From Bacillota bacterium (GTDB lineage: Bacteria; Eremiobacterota; SpSt-956; JAKJGF01): 21,794 nucleotides of DNA. Location of the stretch: contig JAKPQU010000029.1 in the NCBI GenBank assembly GCA_029555925.1, positions 1 to 21,794 on the forward strand. The letters are read 5' to 3'. Shown here piece by piece: positions 1 to 7,730 of this stretch (positions are counted from its first letter, which is position 1; each line of letters starts with the position of its first letter). The position numbers were made by a program, and so were the translations under genes. Under the pieces are notes generated by a model, which was given only the letters and a program-made list of their open reading frames with translations, ran no database searches and was not told where the DNA came from.

Positions 1-345
1 TGGTGTTCCGGAGAAAAAAATATCACGGCAGCACAGGTATATTTTATTGAATTATAATGTAAAGTAGCATGATATAAGCTGTAACTGTTATAAACGTTCC
101 AGTTTAGATTTTTTTCGGAGGAGCATCAGGCAGGCAGACAGCATTTACCTATTATTCAAATTGTTCAGTTTAATTAAAGCAATTTGGTATTAATACAAAC
201 CTGGTATGATGACAATTGTAACAGAAATAGACGAAGGCAATATTTTTTTTGCGTAAGAACACCATGCAGAGATTTAACTGGTGCCATATTTACCGCTGGC
301 ACCACTAAAGTGAGTAGTGAATGGTGAATTTCACTCACCACCCAC
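1..345. other. Left-edge non-coding stretch with small hairpin
   Basis: I find no complete gene here. The first 57 bases are open on the plus strand and end in TAA at 55-57 (last residues read AQVYFIEL), so they could be the tail of a gene outside the window, but 18 codons are too few to support a call. Bases 279-286 (TGGTGCCA) and 297-304 (TGGCACCA) form a perfect 8-bp inverted repeat with a 10-base loop; neither side is followed by a T-tract, so I do not call it an intrinsic terminator. The heptad hairpin at 308-347 is listed separately. Confidence 0.4.
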
Positions 346-347
346 TT
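308..347. repeat. Heptad hairpin at the 3' end of the DUF4384 gene
   Basis: Five consecutive 7-bp units in one register (GTGAGTA, GTGAATG, GTGAATT, TCACTCA, CCACCCA from 310 to 344) form an imperfect inverted repeat whose centre lies near 330. The right arm abuts the TAA stop (346-348, minus strand) of the DUF4384 gene. It may serve as a 3'-end hairpin or terminator, but there is no U-tract, so that role is inferred. Confidence 0.7.
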
Positions 348-1644
348 AAAAATTAACGCCTCCACCTTCCACAGGAGGCGGTGGCGGTGGTATATACGGT
401 GTCTGATATGGTGCACTGTATGTATAATTATCTACATAATAGTCATTATACCTGTAAACCGGAGCAGGTGTCGGTTCCACCGGTTCAGGTTTTTTTATTG
501 CTGGTTTATCTTTTTCAAGAAGACATGGCTCGTAAAGAGGTATGGCTTCTTTTAAAAGCATTTTTAAATGATAATTTCCTGCTTTGAAATCCTGCAGCTT
601 TTCATAGATAACTGCAAGTTCCATTCTGCTTTGATTATCGGAGGGCTTGTTTTTACATGCTATTTCAAGATCATAAATTTTCTGCTGTCCCCTATCTTTC
701 GGATCTATTTTGTTTATCTTTTCATAACCTTCTGTGGCTTTCAGGGCAAGTTTATATCTTAAATAGGATTCCTTTTTGTTGCCTGCCTGATCATAGAGTT
801 CTCCAATCCTTACATAACAATCCCGTTCTTTTACACCTTTATTCAGGCAATTTTTGTAATAACTTACTGCTTCTTTAAAAGCCCCTTTTGCCTGGTATGA
901 AAGTCCTAGAGCATAATAACCGAGAGACATATTCGGAGAAAGTTCTATTACTTTTTTAAACTGTTTTATTGCTTCATCATATTTTTTCTGTTCATAATAG
1001 GCAGTTCCCTGGATATAGCAGCCTGTAGCCATTCTATTTTTATCTTTGTCTTTTATTATCTGGGCAAGGTCGGGATCTATATATGGTGTGGCAGAAACAG
1101 ACGGAGTTGTAAGTTTTTTTTCAACCTTAACGGTTATGTCAGATGTTGCCCACTCATTTTTCCGGACTCTGTCAAGTTTTTCTTTGAGTTTTTTCAGGAA
1201 TTCTTCAGGAAATTTCAGATATATATAATCTTCATTAACAGGTAAATTTTGAAAATCTTCAAATATTTTATTATCCGTTGTTCCTATTGCTTTGATTCTC
1301 TCTATACCTTCCGGCCCGTTACATGTTATTTTATTCATATTGAATCCAGGAACTTCATATTTAGAACCGGCCAGAACATGACAGGATGTATGAGATTTAT
1401 TCGGAAATAATATAATTAAATCTCCTCCCGTTGTCATTCTGAGGAGCATAATATTACAATCACTGCTTGCTGCAAGATAAAAGGTTATTTCTTCTCCTTC
1501 AAAAACTATATTCTCATTTCTGTCAGTCCCTGTCTCTATAAAAAGATCTGACTCTCTGTTATCTATGGAATTCCAGAGATCTGTTTCCGATGCGCAGCAC
1601 ATTGTAAGAGTTAAGAATATAAATAAAAAGATAAGAGTTTTCAT
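346..1644 (-). CDS. Secreted DUF4384 and TPR protein
   Basis: The 432-residue product starts with a hydrophobic export signal (about residues 1-19, ending near CCAS); a cysteine pair there could also make it a lipoprotein, though the lipobox is poor. Residues 33-130 look like a DUF4384 domain: ESDLFIETG, then FEGEEITFYL, LIILFPNK and GPEGIERIKAIGTT are typical of that family. TPR helices follow at about 207-310, and the tail (385-432) is rich in Pro and Tyr and ends in a run of six prolines. I chose the ATG at 1644, not the one at 1716, because GGTGG stands just upstream and the longer form only translates the heptad repeat. It is last in the minus-strand kinase cluster but separated from the CsgG-like gene by a repeat-filled gap, so it may be transcribed independently. 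DUF4384 proteins often occur near Ser/Thr kinases and FlgO/CsgG-like proteins; exact function unknown. Confidence 0.85.
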   Translation of the reverse strand: MKTLIFLFIFLTLTMCCASETDLWNSIDNRESDLFIETGTDRNENIVFEGEEITFYLAASSDCNIMLLRMTTGGDLIILFPNKSHTSCHVLAGSKYEVPGFNMNKITCNGPEGIERIKAIGTTDNKIFEDFQNLPVNEDYIYLKFPEEFLKKLKEKLDRVRKNEWATSDITVKVEKKLTTPSVSATPYIDPDLAQIIKDKDKNRMATGCYIQGTAYYEQKKYDEAIKQFKKVIELSPNMSLGYYALGLSYQAKGAFKEAVSYYKNCLNKGVKERDCYVRIGELYDQAGNKKESYLRYKLALKATEGYEKINKIDPKDRGQQKIYDLEIACKNKPSDNQSRMELAVIYEKLQDFKAGNYHLKMLLKEAIPLYEPCLLEKDKPAIKKPEPVEPTPAPVYRYNDYYVDNYTYSAPYQTPYIPPPPPPVEGGGVNF

Positions 1645-1661
1645 AATACCACCTTTATGGG

Positions 1662-1688
1662 CGTGACGCGTAACGCGTGACGCGTGAT
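1662..1688. repeat. Heptad array, left arm, upstream of DUF4384 gene
   Basis: About four GTGACGC/GTAACGC units begin 17 bp before the DUF4384 start codon. Together with the opposite arm at 1763-1792 they make an inverted pair that fills the 148-bp gap. Confidence 0.9.
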
Positions 1689-1762
1689 CTGTGGAAATTA
1701 AGTAACGATCAGACAATTAATATGAACCTTTTTGTGACACGTGACTCATAACCGGCATAAAC

Positions 1763-1792
1763 CCGTTACGCGTCACGCGTCACCCGTTACGA
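1763..1792. repeat. Heptad array, right arm, downstream of CsgG-like gene
   Basis: Units of CGTTACG/CGTCACG type abut the TAG stop (1793-1795, minus strand) of the CsgG-like gene. The sequence just inside the arm (GGCATAAACCCGT, 1754-1766) resembles the loop of the palindromic elements at 6320-6457 and 19769-19899, suggesting common origin. Confidence 0.85.
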
Positions 1793-3799
1793 CTACAATT
1801 TTTCCAGATAACCCTTTACCTCCGTGTTACCGGGGGCCAGGTTAAGGGCTTTTAGAAAAGCTGATTTTGCTTCAGACGTTTTCCCCTCTGCCATACAGGT
1901 TTTACCCAGCCATATATAGGCGTCTGTATAGTCAGGATTGCTGTTAATAACTTTATTCAGATGTGTAGCAGCACCTGCAAAATCCTTCCTGTCATATAAT
2001 ATGATGGCAATAGATAACTGTGCCGGAGCAAAGGAAGGATTTATCTTCAGGGCATTTTCATATTCTGTTAAAGCCCGATCATATTTCCCCTGACTGTAAA
2101 AGGTATCACCTTTATGGAGACATGATGCTTCTTCTGAACTACCTTTGACAGGTTTTAAATCTTTTACATCTTTGTACTTCATAATAAGTTCGATTTCTTC
2201 AGGATTGAAATTCAGCTTCCTCAGTTCTTCTTCAAGCTGTTCCTGTGAAAATTCTTTATTTACAAGTGGCTGTAAAGTCCCGGTATCCATCTGATCCTGT
2301 AGTTGTTTCAGACTGTTCTCTGTAATTATACATAACACGGGCTGAAGTATTAAGCCATATTCATTGGTAGAATCTGAAGAAGCATAATTCAGCTTTTCTT
2401 TTAATATGTCCATTGTGGATTTAGCCAGTTTTTCCGGTGTAGTACCTTCTCTTCTGGCCAGATCTGCTGTCACTGTCATTATTAATTCCCTGTTTATGGT
2501 TTCTATAACAACTTCTTTATTCATTTTTCCTACTTCCAGTTCAGACCCGTTGAGTCCTTTTGCAATCAGATTATAAAGCCTTCTGGCTATTACTTCTGCT
2601 CTTTTTAGTGGAGTCAGTCCTCCTGCAGTGTTTTGGATTTCAAATACCGGCTCAGAGTTTATTAAAATTTCTCCCAGGACGGTACCGGGAACCGGTTTTT
2701 CTCTATATCCGACTACTATATTTATGCCATATATAACCTTTCTGGCAATAATAAAATCAGGATTTGACGGATCCAGATCAAGAGCTTTTTGAAAATATTT
2801 TTTTGCATTTTCATTATCTTTCATGTTTTTATAACACATGCCTGTATTATAAAAAATAGAAGCTTTTTCATCTGAATATACAAGGGCTTTCTGGTAGGTT
2901 GCCAGAGCTTCTTCGTACTTACGGGAAAGCATATAAACAGATGCCAGGTTATTATAGGGGCTTGCAAAGGTTGGAACAGTCCGGATAGCTTCTATATAAA
3001 GTTTTTCTGCTTCCACCAGGTTACCCTTATCAAGGTATCCGTTGCCGAGATAATTCATTAAAATCGGATTCTTTGGATCAGAGGCGAGCATACTCTTATA
3101 AAGGCTTATGAACTCATCCAGTTTCCCCAGCTTTCTTGCCGTATATTCAAAATATCTATGGGCATCAAGGAAACCTGTATCTTTTTTTATAGAGTTAATG
3201 AAAAAGTTATATGCTTCATCTCCGCGGTTTTTTTCATATAACTGGAGGCCCGATGAAAATTTTTCAAAGGCTCCCATGTTCTGTGTCGGCATAAAATAGA
3301 GATCTTTTTTTATTTCCTGTGATACAGGCGTGTTAAAATATTTTGCTATTTTCAGTGAGAGATCTCCCTGTAAAGCAAAGAGATTGTCTTTTGATCCTGT
3401 TACAGTCTCTTCTGCTACAACTGTTCCTTTTTTTACATCAAAAAGCTGACTCGTTATACTCACCCTGTTCCCATCTTCTTTTAAGGTACCTGTAATAATA
3501 TAGTCAGCGCCGATAGTATGTCCGAGAGATTGACCTGCCGGAGGTTCAAACTTCTGAGTTATACCCATTTCCTCAAGAACAGACCTCTGGCTTTCCCTGT
3601 CCACTACATTTACATCCTGCAGTTTATTCAGTTTATTTACAAGTGTTTCAGCAAATCCTGTTCCCACAGGGATATTATTGCCTGTTTTACTCTCTGAATA
3701 AAAACTCAGAACGGCGAGAGTTATTTTCCGGGAAGCTGTAGCGGCAGATAAGAAAGAAATAACCAGTAAGATTGTTATAAAGAAAATTTTACCTTTCAT
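1793..3799 (-). CDS. Secreted CsgG/FlgO-like protein with two TPR blocks
   Basis: The product has 668 residues. A signal peptide (1-22, ending SAATAS) is followed by a CsgG/FlgO-type domain (about 26-156): ITLAVLSF, then GTGFAETLVNKL, VVDRES, GADYIITGTL and SQLFDVKKGTVV, the pattern of proteins that hold nucleotide-like or lipoprotein partners in the envelope. TPRs occupy about 180-345. Residues 375-470 hold a module with INSEPVFEIQ and LKRAEVIARRL, which resembles a short periplasmic module seen next to channel domains in other bacteria (a memory-based comparison). Two or three more TPRs end the protein (about 565-660). The start at 3799 is supported by GGAGGAGGG; the longer ORF reaching 3940 would overlap the upstream TPR gene. 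A gap of 56 bp after the TPR gene suggests one operon with the kinase. Inferred role: envelope scaffold in the same signalling system. Confidence 0.85.
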   Translation of the reverse strand: MKGKIFFITILLVISFLSAATASRKITLAVLSFYSESKTGNNIPVGTGFAETLVNKLNKLQDVNVVDRESQRSVLEEMGITQKFEPPAGQSLGHTIGADYIITGTLKEDGNRVSITSQLFDVKKGTVVAEETVTGSKDNLFALQGDLSLKIAKYFNTPVSQEIKKDLYFMPTQNMGAFEKFSSGLQLYEKNRGDEAYNFFINSIKKDTGFLDAHRYFEYTARKLGKLDEFISLYKSMLASDPKNPILMNYLGNGYLDKGNLVEAEKLYIEAIRTVPTFASPYNNLASVYMLSRKYEEALATYQKALVYSDEKASIFYNTGMCYKNMKDNENAKKYFQKALDLDPSNPDFIIARKVIYGINIVVGYREKPVPGTVLGEILINSEPVFEIQNTAGGLTPLKRAEVIARRLYNLIAKGLNGSELEVGKMNKEVVIETINRELIMTVTADLARREGTTPEKLAKSTMDILKEKLNYASSDSTNEYGLILQPVLCIITENSLKQLQDQMDTGTLQPLVNKEFSQEQLEEELRKLNFNPEEIELIMKYKDVKDLKPVKGSSEEASCLHKGDTFYSQGKYDRALTEYENALKINPSFAPAQLSIAIILYDRKDFAGAATHLNKVINSNPDYTDAYIWLGKTCMAEGKTSEAKSAFLKALNLAPGNTEVKGYLEKL

Positions 3800-3855
3800 A
3801 AATGGCCCTCCTCCTCTTTTATTTTTTATAGATAATAAAGGTATCCCTTTATATT

Positions 3856-4749
3856 TTATCTCAATGCTTTCAGTGCATTTTCTCGTGCTTTCAGGGCAGG
3901 AATAAACCCGTGATCTGTCTTTAATGCCCTGTCGTAACATATGATTGCTTTTCTGTATTTTTTCATAACATATAAGCTATTTCCCTGGTTGAACCAGGCT
4001 TCTTTATTTCCCGGCTCAATCTCCAGAACTTTTTTATAATATGTGATTGCTTCCTCATAATTTTGCATGGCATACATAGTATTACCTGCGTTCATCAGGG
4101 TAATGATCCTGTCAGGTTCAATTTCTAAAGCTTTCTTATAACAGTCAAGTGCTTCATTGTATTTTTTTATGGTAAATAATAAAAAGCCCTTCCCATTCCA
4201 TGCATCGGCATATTTCGGATTAATCTTTAGAATCTCATCATAATATTTTATCGATTCTTTATATTTTTCTTCATAATATAACGCAAGGCCTTTATAATAA
4301 AGGGCTTTGATATTGTCGTTGTCAATGGCCAGGACTCTGTCAAAACAATCAATACTGCCTTTAATATCTTTTTGTTTCAGTAAAACTATACCTTTACCTG
4401 TCAATAAATCGGTATCTTCAGAATCCATTTTTAAAGCTTCTGTAAAATATTTAACGGCTTCATCGTATTTCCCTGAATTATATGCCATAATTGCTTTAAA
4501 ATATAAACTGGAGTCTATGTCTATATTGAACTTTTCCCTGCAATACTTAATGGCTTCGCTACTGGTTTTATTCTGCAATTTGCCATCTACAATTTTTTTT
4601 ATGCCTTCTTTTTTTGCCTTTACTGCATCTTTATAAGAGGGATCTATTATTAAGGCTTTATCATAACAGGAAAAACCTTCTTTATAATTTCCGCTGTCTA
4701 TGAATTCATCACCCTGTTCTTTCAGGGCTTCTTTTTCCCTTTCAGGCAA
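3856..4749 (-). CDS. TPR reading frame, frameshifted continuation of the kinase
   Basis: This frame encodes 292 residues of TPRs (seven units of about 34 residues, with YKEALD/YDEAVK, ALEIEPDR and ALKMDSED-like motifs) and nothing else. The only available start is a TTG at 4749 lying inside the kinase gene, with no convincing ribosome binding site. Its first repeat, KEALKEQGDEF...GNYKEGFSCYDKAL, continues the last kinase repeat, KEALKKYGDEF...RNYKEAIACYDEAL, in exact TPR phase if one base is inserted in the A5 run at 4732-4736. I therefore read it as the second half of one kinase gene (about 770 residues), broken by a mutation, a sequencing error or recoding. If translated alone it would be a soluble cytoplasmic TPR protein because it lacks a signal peptide; as part of the kinase it would lie outside the membrane. 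Confidence 0.75.
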   Translation of the reverse strand: MPEREKEALKEQGDEFIDSGNYKEGFSCYDKALIIDPSYKDAVKAKKEGIKKIVDGKLQNKTSSEAIKYCREKFNIDIDSSLYFKAIMAYNSGKYDEAVKYFTEALKMDSEDTDLLTGKGIVLLKQKDIKGSIDCFDRVLAIDNDNIKALYYKGLALYYEEKYKESIKYYDEILKINPKYADAWNGKGFLLFTIKKYNEALDCYKKALEIEPDRIITLMNAGNTMYAMQNYEEAITYYKKVLEIEPGNKEAWFNQGNSLYVMKKYRKAIICYDRALKTDHGFIPALKARENALKALR

Positions 4750-6167
4750 TCTCCATAAGAATTGTCTACGTTCAGGGCTTCATCATAACAGGCAATAGCT
4801 TCTTTGTAATTCCTGTTTTTTACAAATTCATCTCCATATTTCTTCAGTGCTTCTTTTTTTAAATTTAAAGCATCACGGTCATTTCTATTAATATCCAAAG
4901 CAGCATTGTAACAATTTATGGCCTCTTTATAATTTCCTTTATTGAAATATGTAGTTCCCAGTTTTATCAGAGCATCTTTTTTTTCATTCAGAACCTGAGG
5001 CCAGTCAGGTACTGCAGTCAGAGCTCTGTCAAAATTTTTAATTGCATTTTCATATTCATATCTGCTCAGATATGTTTTACCTGTTTCATAATATTTTTCT
5101 CCCGGATTTCTCTGGAACCAGAGGATTATTCCAATAACTGTAATGACAACGAGGAAAATTAACGTAAATTTATATTTAAATTTACCGGGTTTTTTTACAG
5201 GTTTTTCTGACTTTTCAGTTACTTTCGGTACATCAGAAATCTTATCTTTAACAGTAATTTTTTCTTTTCTGTCATAAAGGAGCTTCTGCAGAACATCTTT
5301 CATTTCTTTTGCGCTTTTATAGCGATTAACAGCTTCCATTTCAAGGGATTTCATTACAATTTTTTCTGTTTCTTCCGAAACGGAAGGATTAAGGGTTCTT
5401 ACCGGCTCAAAGTTGAACGGCGCTTCCGGTTTCCGTCCTGTTAACAGACAGTGCATTGTGGCGCCCAGCGAGTAAAGATCTGTTCTCAGTTCAGGTTTGC
5501 CCTGGAATAATTCCATAGGTGCATAGGCATAGGTTCCTGCAGTAGTTTTAGTGGAATCACTGTCCGGGTTTATAGTTCTCGCAAGACCAAAATCTATAAG
5601 AACAAGCCTGTTATCAGAATCTTTAAGCATAATATTTGCAGGTTTTAAATCCCTGTATATTATGGGAGGTGACTGACTGTGCAGGTATTCCAGTATGTCT
5701 AGTATTTGAATTGCCCAGTCGATTACTGTATCTTCCGGAATGGCTTCACCATTATAGCTTTCCAGAATGGATTTCAGATCCTTACCTTCTATATAATCCA
5801 TTACAAGGTAATAACGGCCGTTTTCTATAAAATAGTCTTTCACCCTGGGAAGTCCTCCATGTTTCAGGTTATGGAGGATATTTGCTTCTATTTTAAATCT
5901 CTCTATGTAATACTTCTGCTGATCTTTATCATAGGTAAGACTCAGCATCTCTTTTACCGCACAGGGAGTTTTCTCGAATCTGTTGTCCAGTGCTTTATAT
6001 ACAGAACCCATACCGCCCCGTTTCAGAAGTTTTATGATTTCATATCGTCTGTCCAGGAGTGAACCTGTTTTGAGGTTGTCTGTAGTAAGACTTATTTCTC
6101 CGCTGCATATATGGCATAGATCACCTGTGGCATTATGTTCCTGACCGCATCTTATACAGTTTGACAC
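4722..6167 (-). CDS. Zinc-ribbon Ser/Thr protein kinase with TM span and TPRs
   Basis: The 481-residue product begins with a zinc ribbon (C4, C7, C18, C21). The kinase domain covers about 41-300 and keeps the Hanks motifs: glycine loop RGGMGSV (50-56), lysine K72 in AVKEM, YRDLKPAN (171-178, with D173 and Tyr replacing the usual His), DFG (192-194), APMEL (216-220) and DLYSLG (230-235). A basic linker precedes one membrane span (about 334-351), after which three TPRs (357-475) would face outward. The start is GTG at 6167 with AAGGTGAT before it. The frame ends at TGA 4722-4724 in the middle of a TPR series that continues in the -1 frame (3856-4749). A promoter-like TTGCAT-N17-TATAAT lies at 6229-6257. 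It heads the minus-strand cluster and probably phosphorylates cytoplasmic targets in response to envelope partners sensed through the TPRs (inferred). Confidence 0.93.
   Translation of the reverse strand: MSNCIRCGQEHNATGDLCHICSGEISLTTDNLKTGSLLDRRYEIIKLLKRGGMGSVYKALDNRFEKTPCAVKEMLSLTYDKDQQKYYIERFKIEANILHNLKHGGLPRVKDYFIENGRYYLVMDYIEGKDLKSILESYNGEAIPEDTVIDWAIQILDILEYLHSQSPPIIYRDLKPANIMLKDSDNRLVLIDFGLARTINPDSDSTKTTAGTYAYAPMELFQGKPELRTDLYSLGATMHCLLTGRKPEAPFNFEPVRTLNPSVSEETEKIVMKSLEMEAVNRYKSAKEMKDVLQKLLYDRKEKITVKDKISDVPKVTEKSEKPVKKPGKFKYKFTLIFLVVITVIGIILWFQRNPGEKYYETGKTYLSRYEYENAIKNFDRALTAVPDWPQVLNEKKDALIKLGTTYFNKGNYKEAINCYNAALDINRNDRDALNLKKEALKKYGDEFVKNRNYKEAIACYDEALNVDNSYGDCLKGKKKP
4726..4740 (-). 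other. Frameshift site between kinase and TPR frame
   Basis: On the minus strand the sense sequence reads CTG AAA GGG AAA AAG AAG CCC TGA in the kinase frame. A -1 shift in the A5 run (4732-4736) gives ...K G K K E A L K E..., leaving three residues between DCL and KEALK, exactly as in the preceding repeat (DAL-NLK-KEALK). A GGAG lies 14 bases upstream of the A-run, which could stimulate -1 slippage, but the run is not a classical X XXY YYZ heptamer. Confidence 0.75.
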
Positions 6168-6181
6168 TTTATCACCTTAAT

Positions 6182-6211
6182 CGTGACGCGTGACGCGTGA
6201 CGCGTGACGCG
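6182..6211. repeat. Heptad array upstream of the kinase
   Basis: Four perfect GTGACGC units (from 6183) begin 14 bp before the GTG start of the kinase. They lie between the predicted promoter (6229-6257) and the ribosome binding site, hence within the transcribed leader. Confidence 0.92.
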
Positions 6212-6228
6212 ATAATTTTCTTTAAATA

Positions 6229-6257
6229 ATTATAGTTCCTGTTCAGGGTAAATGCAA
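6229..6257 (-). promoter_or_regulatory. Sigma70-like promoter for the kinase cluster
   Basis: The minus strand reads TTGCAT, 17 bases, TATAAT (-10 complement at 6229-6234, -35 complement at 6252-6257). Transcription would start near 6222, giving a leader of about 55 bases that contains the heptad array. Confidence 0.6.
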
Positions 6258-6319
6258 TATGATAGCGTTTTTTCCTGTCATTTTTAAAGGCAATCCTTTT
6301 ATGATATAATATTACGTAT

Positions 6320-6457
6320 TATATTTAGTTTCATAACTATCCATATATAATTACCTCGTAATGCGTAATGCGTGATGTGCAGGGATTGAACCCGTCACGC
6401 GTTACGCATTACGCGTCACGACAATTTAAATTCTAATAAGTTATGAAATATACTATA
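6320..6457. mobile_element. Palindromic MITE-like element, copy 1
   Basis: The element has 19-bp imperfect terminal inverted repeats (left 6320-6338 and right 6439-6457) that share TTTCATAACT / AGTTATGAAA exactly. Inside lie an inverted heptad pair: GTAATGC-type units at 6357-6380 and GCGTCAC/GCGTTAC-type units at 6391-6421, with a loop around GGGATTGAACCC. It has no coding capacity. Copies at 12869-12962 (degenerate) and 19769-19899 share the layout. Ends begin and finish with TA, compatible with TA-targeting (IS630/Tc1-like) movement, but I see no transposase. Confidence 0.75.
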
Positions 6458-6703
6458 ATTACATCCATACAGAATGGAAAGGATAAATTCGATGAAGATT
6501 TTTTTGTTCTCCTTGAAGATGAAATGAAAGATGCAAAAGCCGGGGGAAACAATAAAAAAGAGAAATCCCTTGCCTATCTATATCGTGTAATGGAGAACCT
6601 GAAGATTGCCCCTCCTCTCAACTCATTTGCTGATGCCGGTTTTAACGAAACCGGTGGTTTTTTAGGAGCAATAAAAAAATGTTCTTTATTTAGTGAAAAG
6701 TGA
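6443..6703 (+). CDS. Small uncharacterised ORF, possibly a truncated gene
   Basis: The frame encodes 86 charged residues. The stretch FDEDFFVLLEDEMKDAKAGG through EKSLAYLYRVM looks helical and resembles C-terminal tails of larger bacterial proteins (a weak, memory-based impression that includes CpXC-type proteins). The only early start, ATG 6443, falls inside the right terminal repeat of the palindromic element, has no ribosome binding site and follows an in-frame stop by three bases. This fits a gene whose 5' part was lost when the element arrived. The TGA stop (6701-6703) is supplied by a GTGAAAA heptad. It may be a pseudogene; function unknown. Confidence 0.35.
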   Translation: MKYTIITSIQNGKDKFDEDFFVLLEDEMKDAKAGGNNKKEKSLAYLYRVMENLKIAPPLNSFADAGFNETGGFLGAIKKCSLFSEK

Positions 6704-6755
6704 AAAGTAAATAATGCCTTATTTTATTCACTTTTCACCCTTCATTTTTCAAAAA
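6693..6755. repeat. Convergent heptad hairpin carrying two stop codons
   Basis: Nine 7-bp steps in one register run from GTGAAAA (6693, 6700) to TCACTTT, TCACCCT, TCATTTT and TCAAAAA (6728-6755). GTGAAAAGTGAA (6693-6704) pairs perfectly with TTCACTTTTCAC (6727-6738). The array supplies the TGA of the 86-residue frame (6701-6703) and of the azoreductase (6749-6751, minus strand). A bidirectional 3'-end hairpin is likely. Confidence 0.8.
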
Positions 6756-7381
6756 CTCTTCGCTTTTTCCTTTGCTTTTTCTATAAGAGAAGAAAATTTT
6801 TCTTCTGCTATCTGAGGGCCTGCCATAAGGGTCGGTTCCACAAGTATGGCACTCATATCGGTAAATCCCATAAAGGCAAAAATCGTTTTCAGATACGTCG
6901 TTTGATGATCGAAAGCCACGGCAGGAGTTCCTTCAGGATATTCACCGCCCCTGGCAAGAATAAATATGACAGGTTTACCTGTTACAAGCCCTGTATATCC
7001 TTTTTCCGGATCATATGAGAAGGTAAATCCCGGCTGAGTGATAATATCTATATAATGTTTAAGTCTGTATGGAATACTAAAATTCCACATGGGAGCAGAT
7101 AAAACAAATTTATCTGCCGACTTGAATTGTTCAATGGTTTTAACAACATTGGTCCATGCAAGTTTTTCTTCTTCATTGTGCGGTTTGCCGCCCATAATTT
7201 TGTATTTTCCCGATGCAGCGACAGTATCAAAAGCCGGAAGATCTGTTTTCCACAGATCCAGTGTTTCAACTGTATCACCGTTATGTGCTTCTTTATATGC
7301 GTCGAGAAATACCTTTGCCATTTTGTTGGAATAGGAACGTTCTTCTCCGGGACTTGCTTTAATATAAAGTATTTTAGCCAT
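6749..7381 (-). CDS. azoR: FMN-dependent NADH:quinone oxidoreductase / azoreductase
   Basis: The 210-residue product belongs to the flavodoxin-like AzoR family, which reduces quinones and azo bonds with NADH and bound FMN in the cytoplasm. Evidence: the FMN phosphate loop region ILYIKASPGEERSYS (residues 4-18), APMWNFSIPYRLKHYID (about 96-112), GFTFSYDPEKGYTGLV and the ARGGEY loop (about 143-148). Length is normal for the family. AAGGAGG precedes the ATG at 7381. It is a single-gene unit, divergent from the hybrid kinase and convergent with the 86-residue frame. A weak promoter (TTTAAA-N18-TATACA, minus strand, 7451-7480) would place the heptad array in its leader. It probably contributes to quinone detoxification. 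Confidence 0.92.
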   Translation of the reverse strand: MAKILYIKASPGEERSYSNKMAKVFLDAYKEAHNGDTVETLDLWKTDLPAFDTVAASGKYKIMGGKPHNEEEKLAWTNVVKTIEQFKSADKFVLSAPMWNFSIPYRLKHYIDIITQPGFTFSYDPEKGYTGLVTGKPVIFILARGGEYPEGTPAVAFDHQTTYLKTIFAFMGFTDMSAILVEPTLMAGPQIAEEKFSSLIEKAKEKAKSF

Positions 7382-7402
7382 AAAAGTTCCTCCTTTAATA
7401 AA

Positions 7403-7431
7403 GTGACGCGTGACGCGTAACGCGTGACGCG
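7403..7431. repeat. Heptad array upstream of azoR
   Basis: Four GTGACGC/GTAACGC units start 21 bp before the azoR start codon; they form the left arm of an inverted pair with 7643-7672 across the 349-bp divergent gap. The space between holds the promoters and no gene. Confidence 0.9.
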
Positions 7432-7500
7432 AGGAATAGACTTTTGAATCTGTATAATATTTCTGAAAAACAGGTTTAAAATCCTTCTCCGTAATAAAAA

Positions 7501-7529
7501 TTGCTACCGGTCCACATATATGTTATAAT
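7501..7529 (+). promoter_or_regulatory. Sigma70-like promoter for the hybrid kinase
   Basis: TTGCTA (7501-7506), a 17-base spacer and TATAAT (7524-7529) face the histidine kinase. The leader would be about 195 bases and includes the heptad arm at 7643-7672. Confidence 0.55.
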
Positions 7530-7642
7530 TTGACATTATAGGAATTTTCCTTTTTACAGGGGTAAAGGTCTCGAATGCCGGGTTGAAAATACTAAAACCC
7601 ATAACCAATAACCCGATAGCTGATCTATATCTCATGAACCTT

Positions 7643-7672
7643 CGCGTCACGCGTTACGCGTCACGCGTTACG
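7643..7672. repeat. Heptad array upstream of the hybrid kinase
   Basis: Units of GCGTCAC/GCGTTAC type, complementary to the array at 7403-7431. Frames reading through it give RVTRYASRVT-like peptides, which are repeat translation, not genes. Confidence 0.9.
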
Positions 7673-7730
7673 AATCTTCATTACCATTCATTGACTATGA
7701 AAGGAAGTTATTATCCTGATTATAAGAGAA

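Noticed and set aside
279..304. Intrinsic terminator
   Set aside because: The 8-bp hairpin is not followed by a T-run on either strand.
1689..1762. Second PIN-toxin remnant (VTKRFI-like end on the minus strand)
   Set aside because: Only about six residues agree with the fragment at 14083; no SLAD or TSD motif is present.
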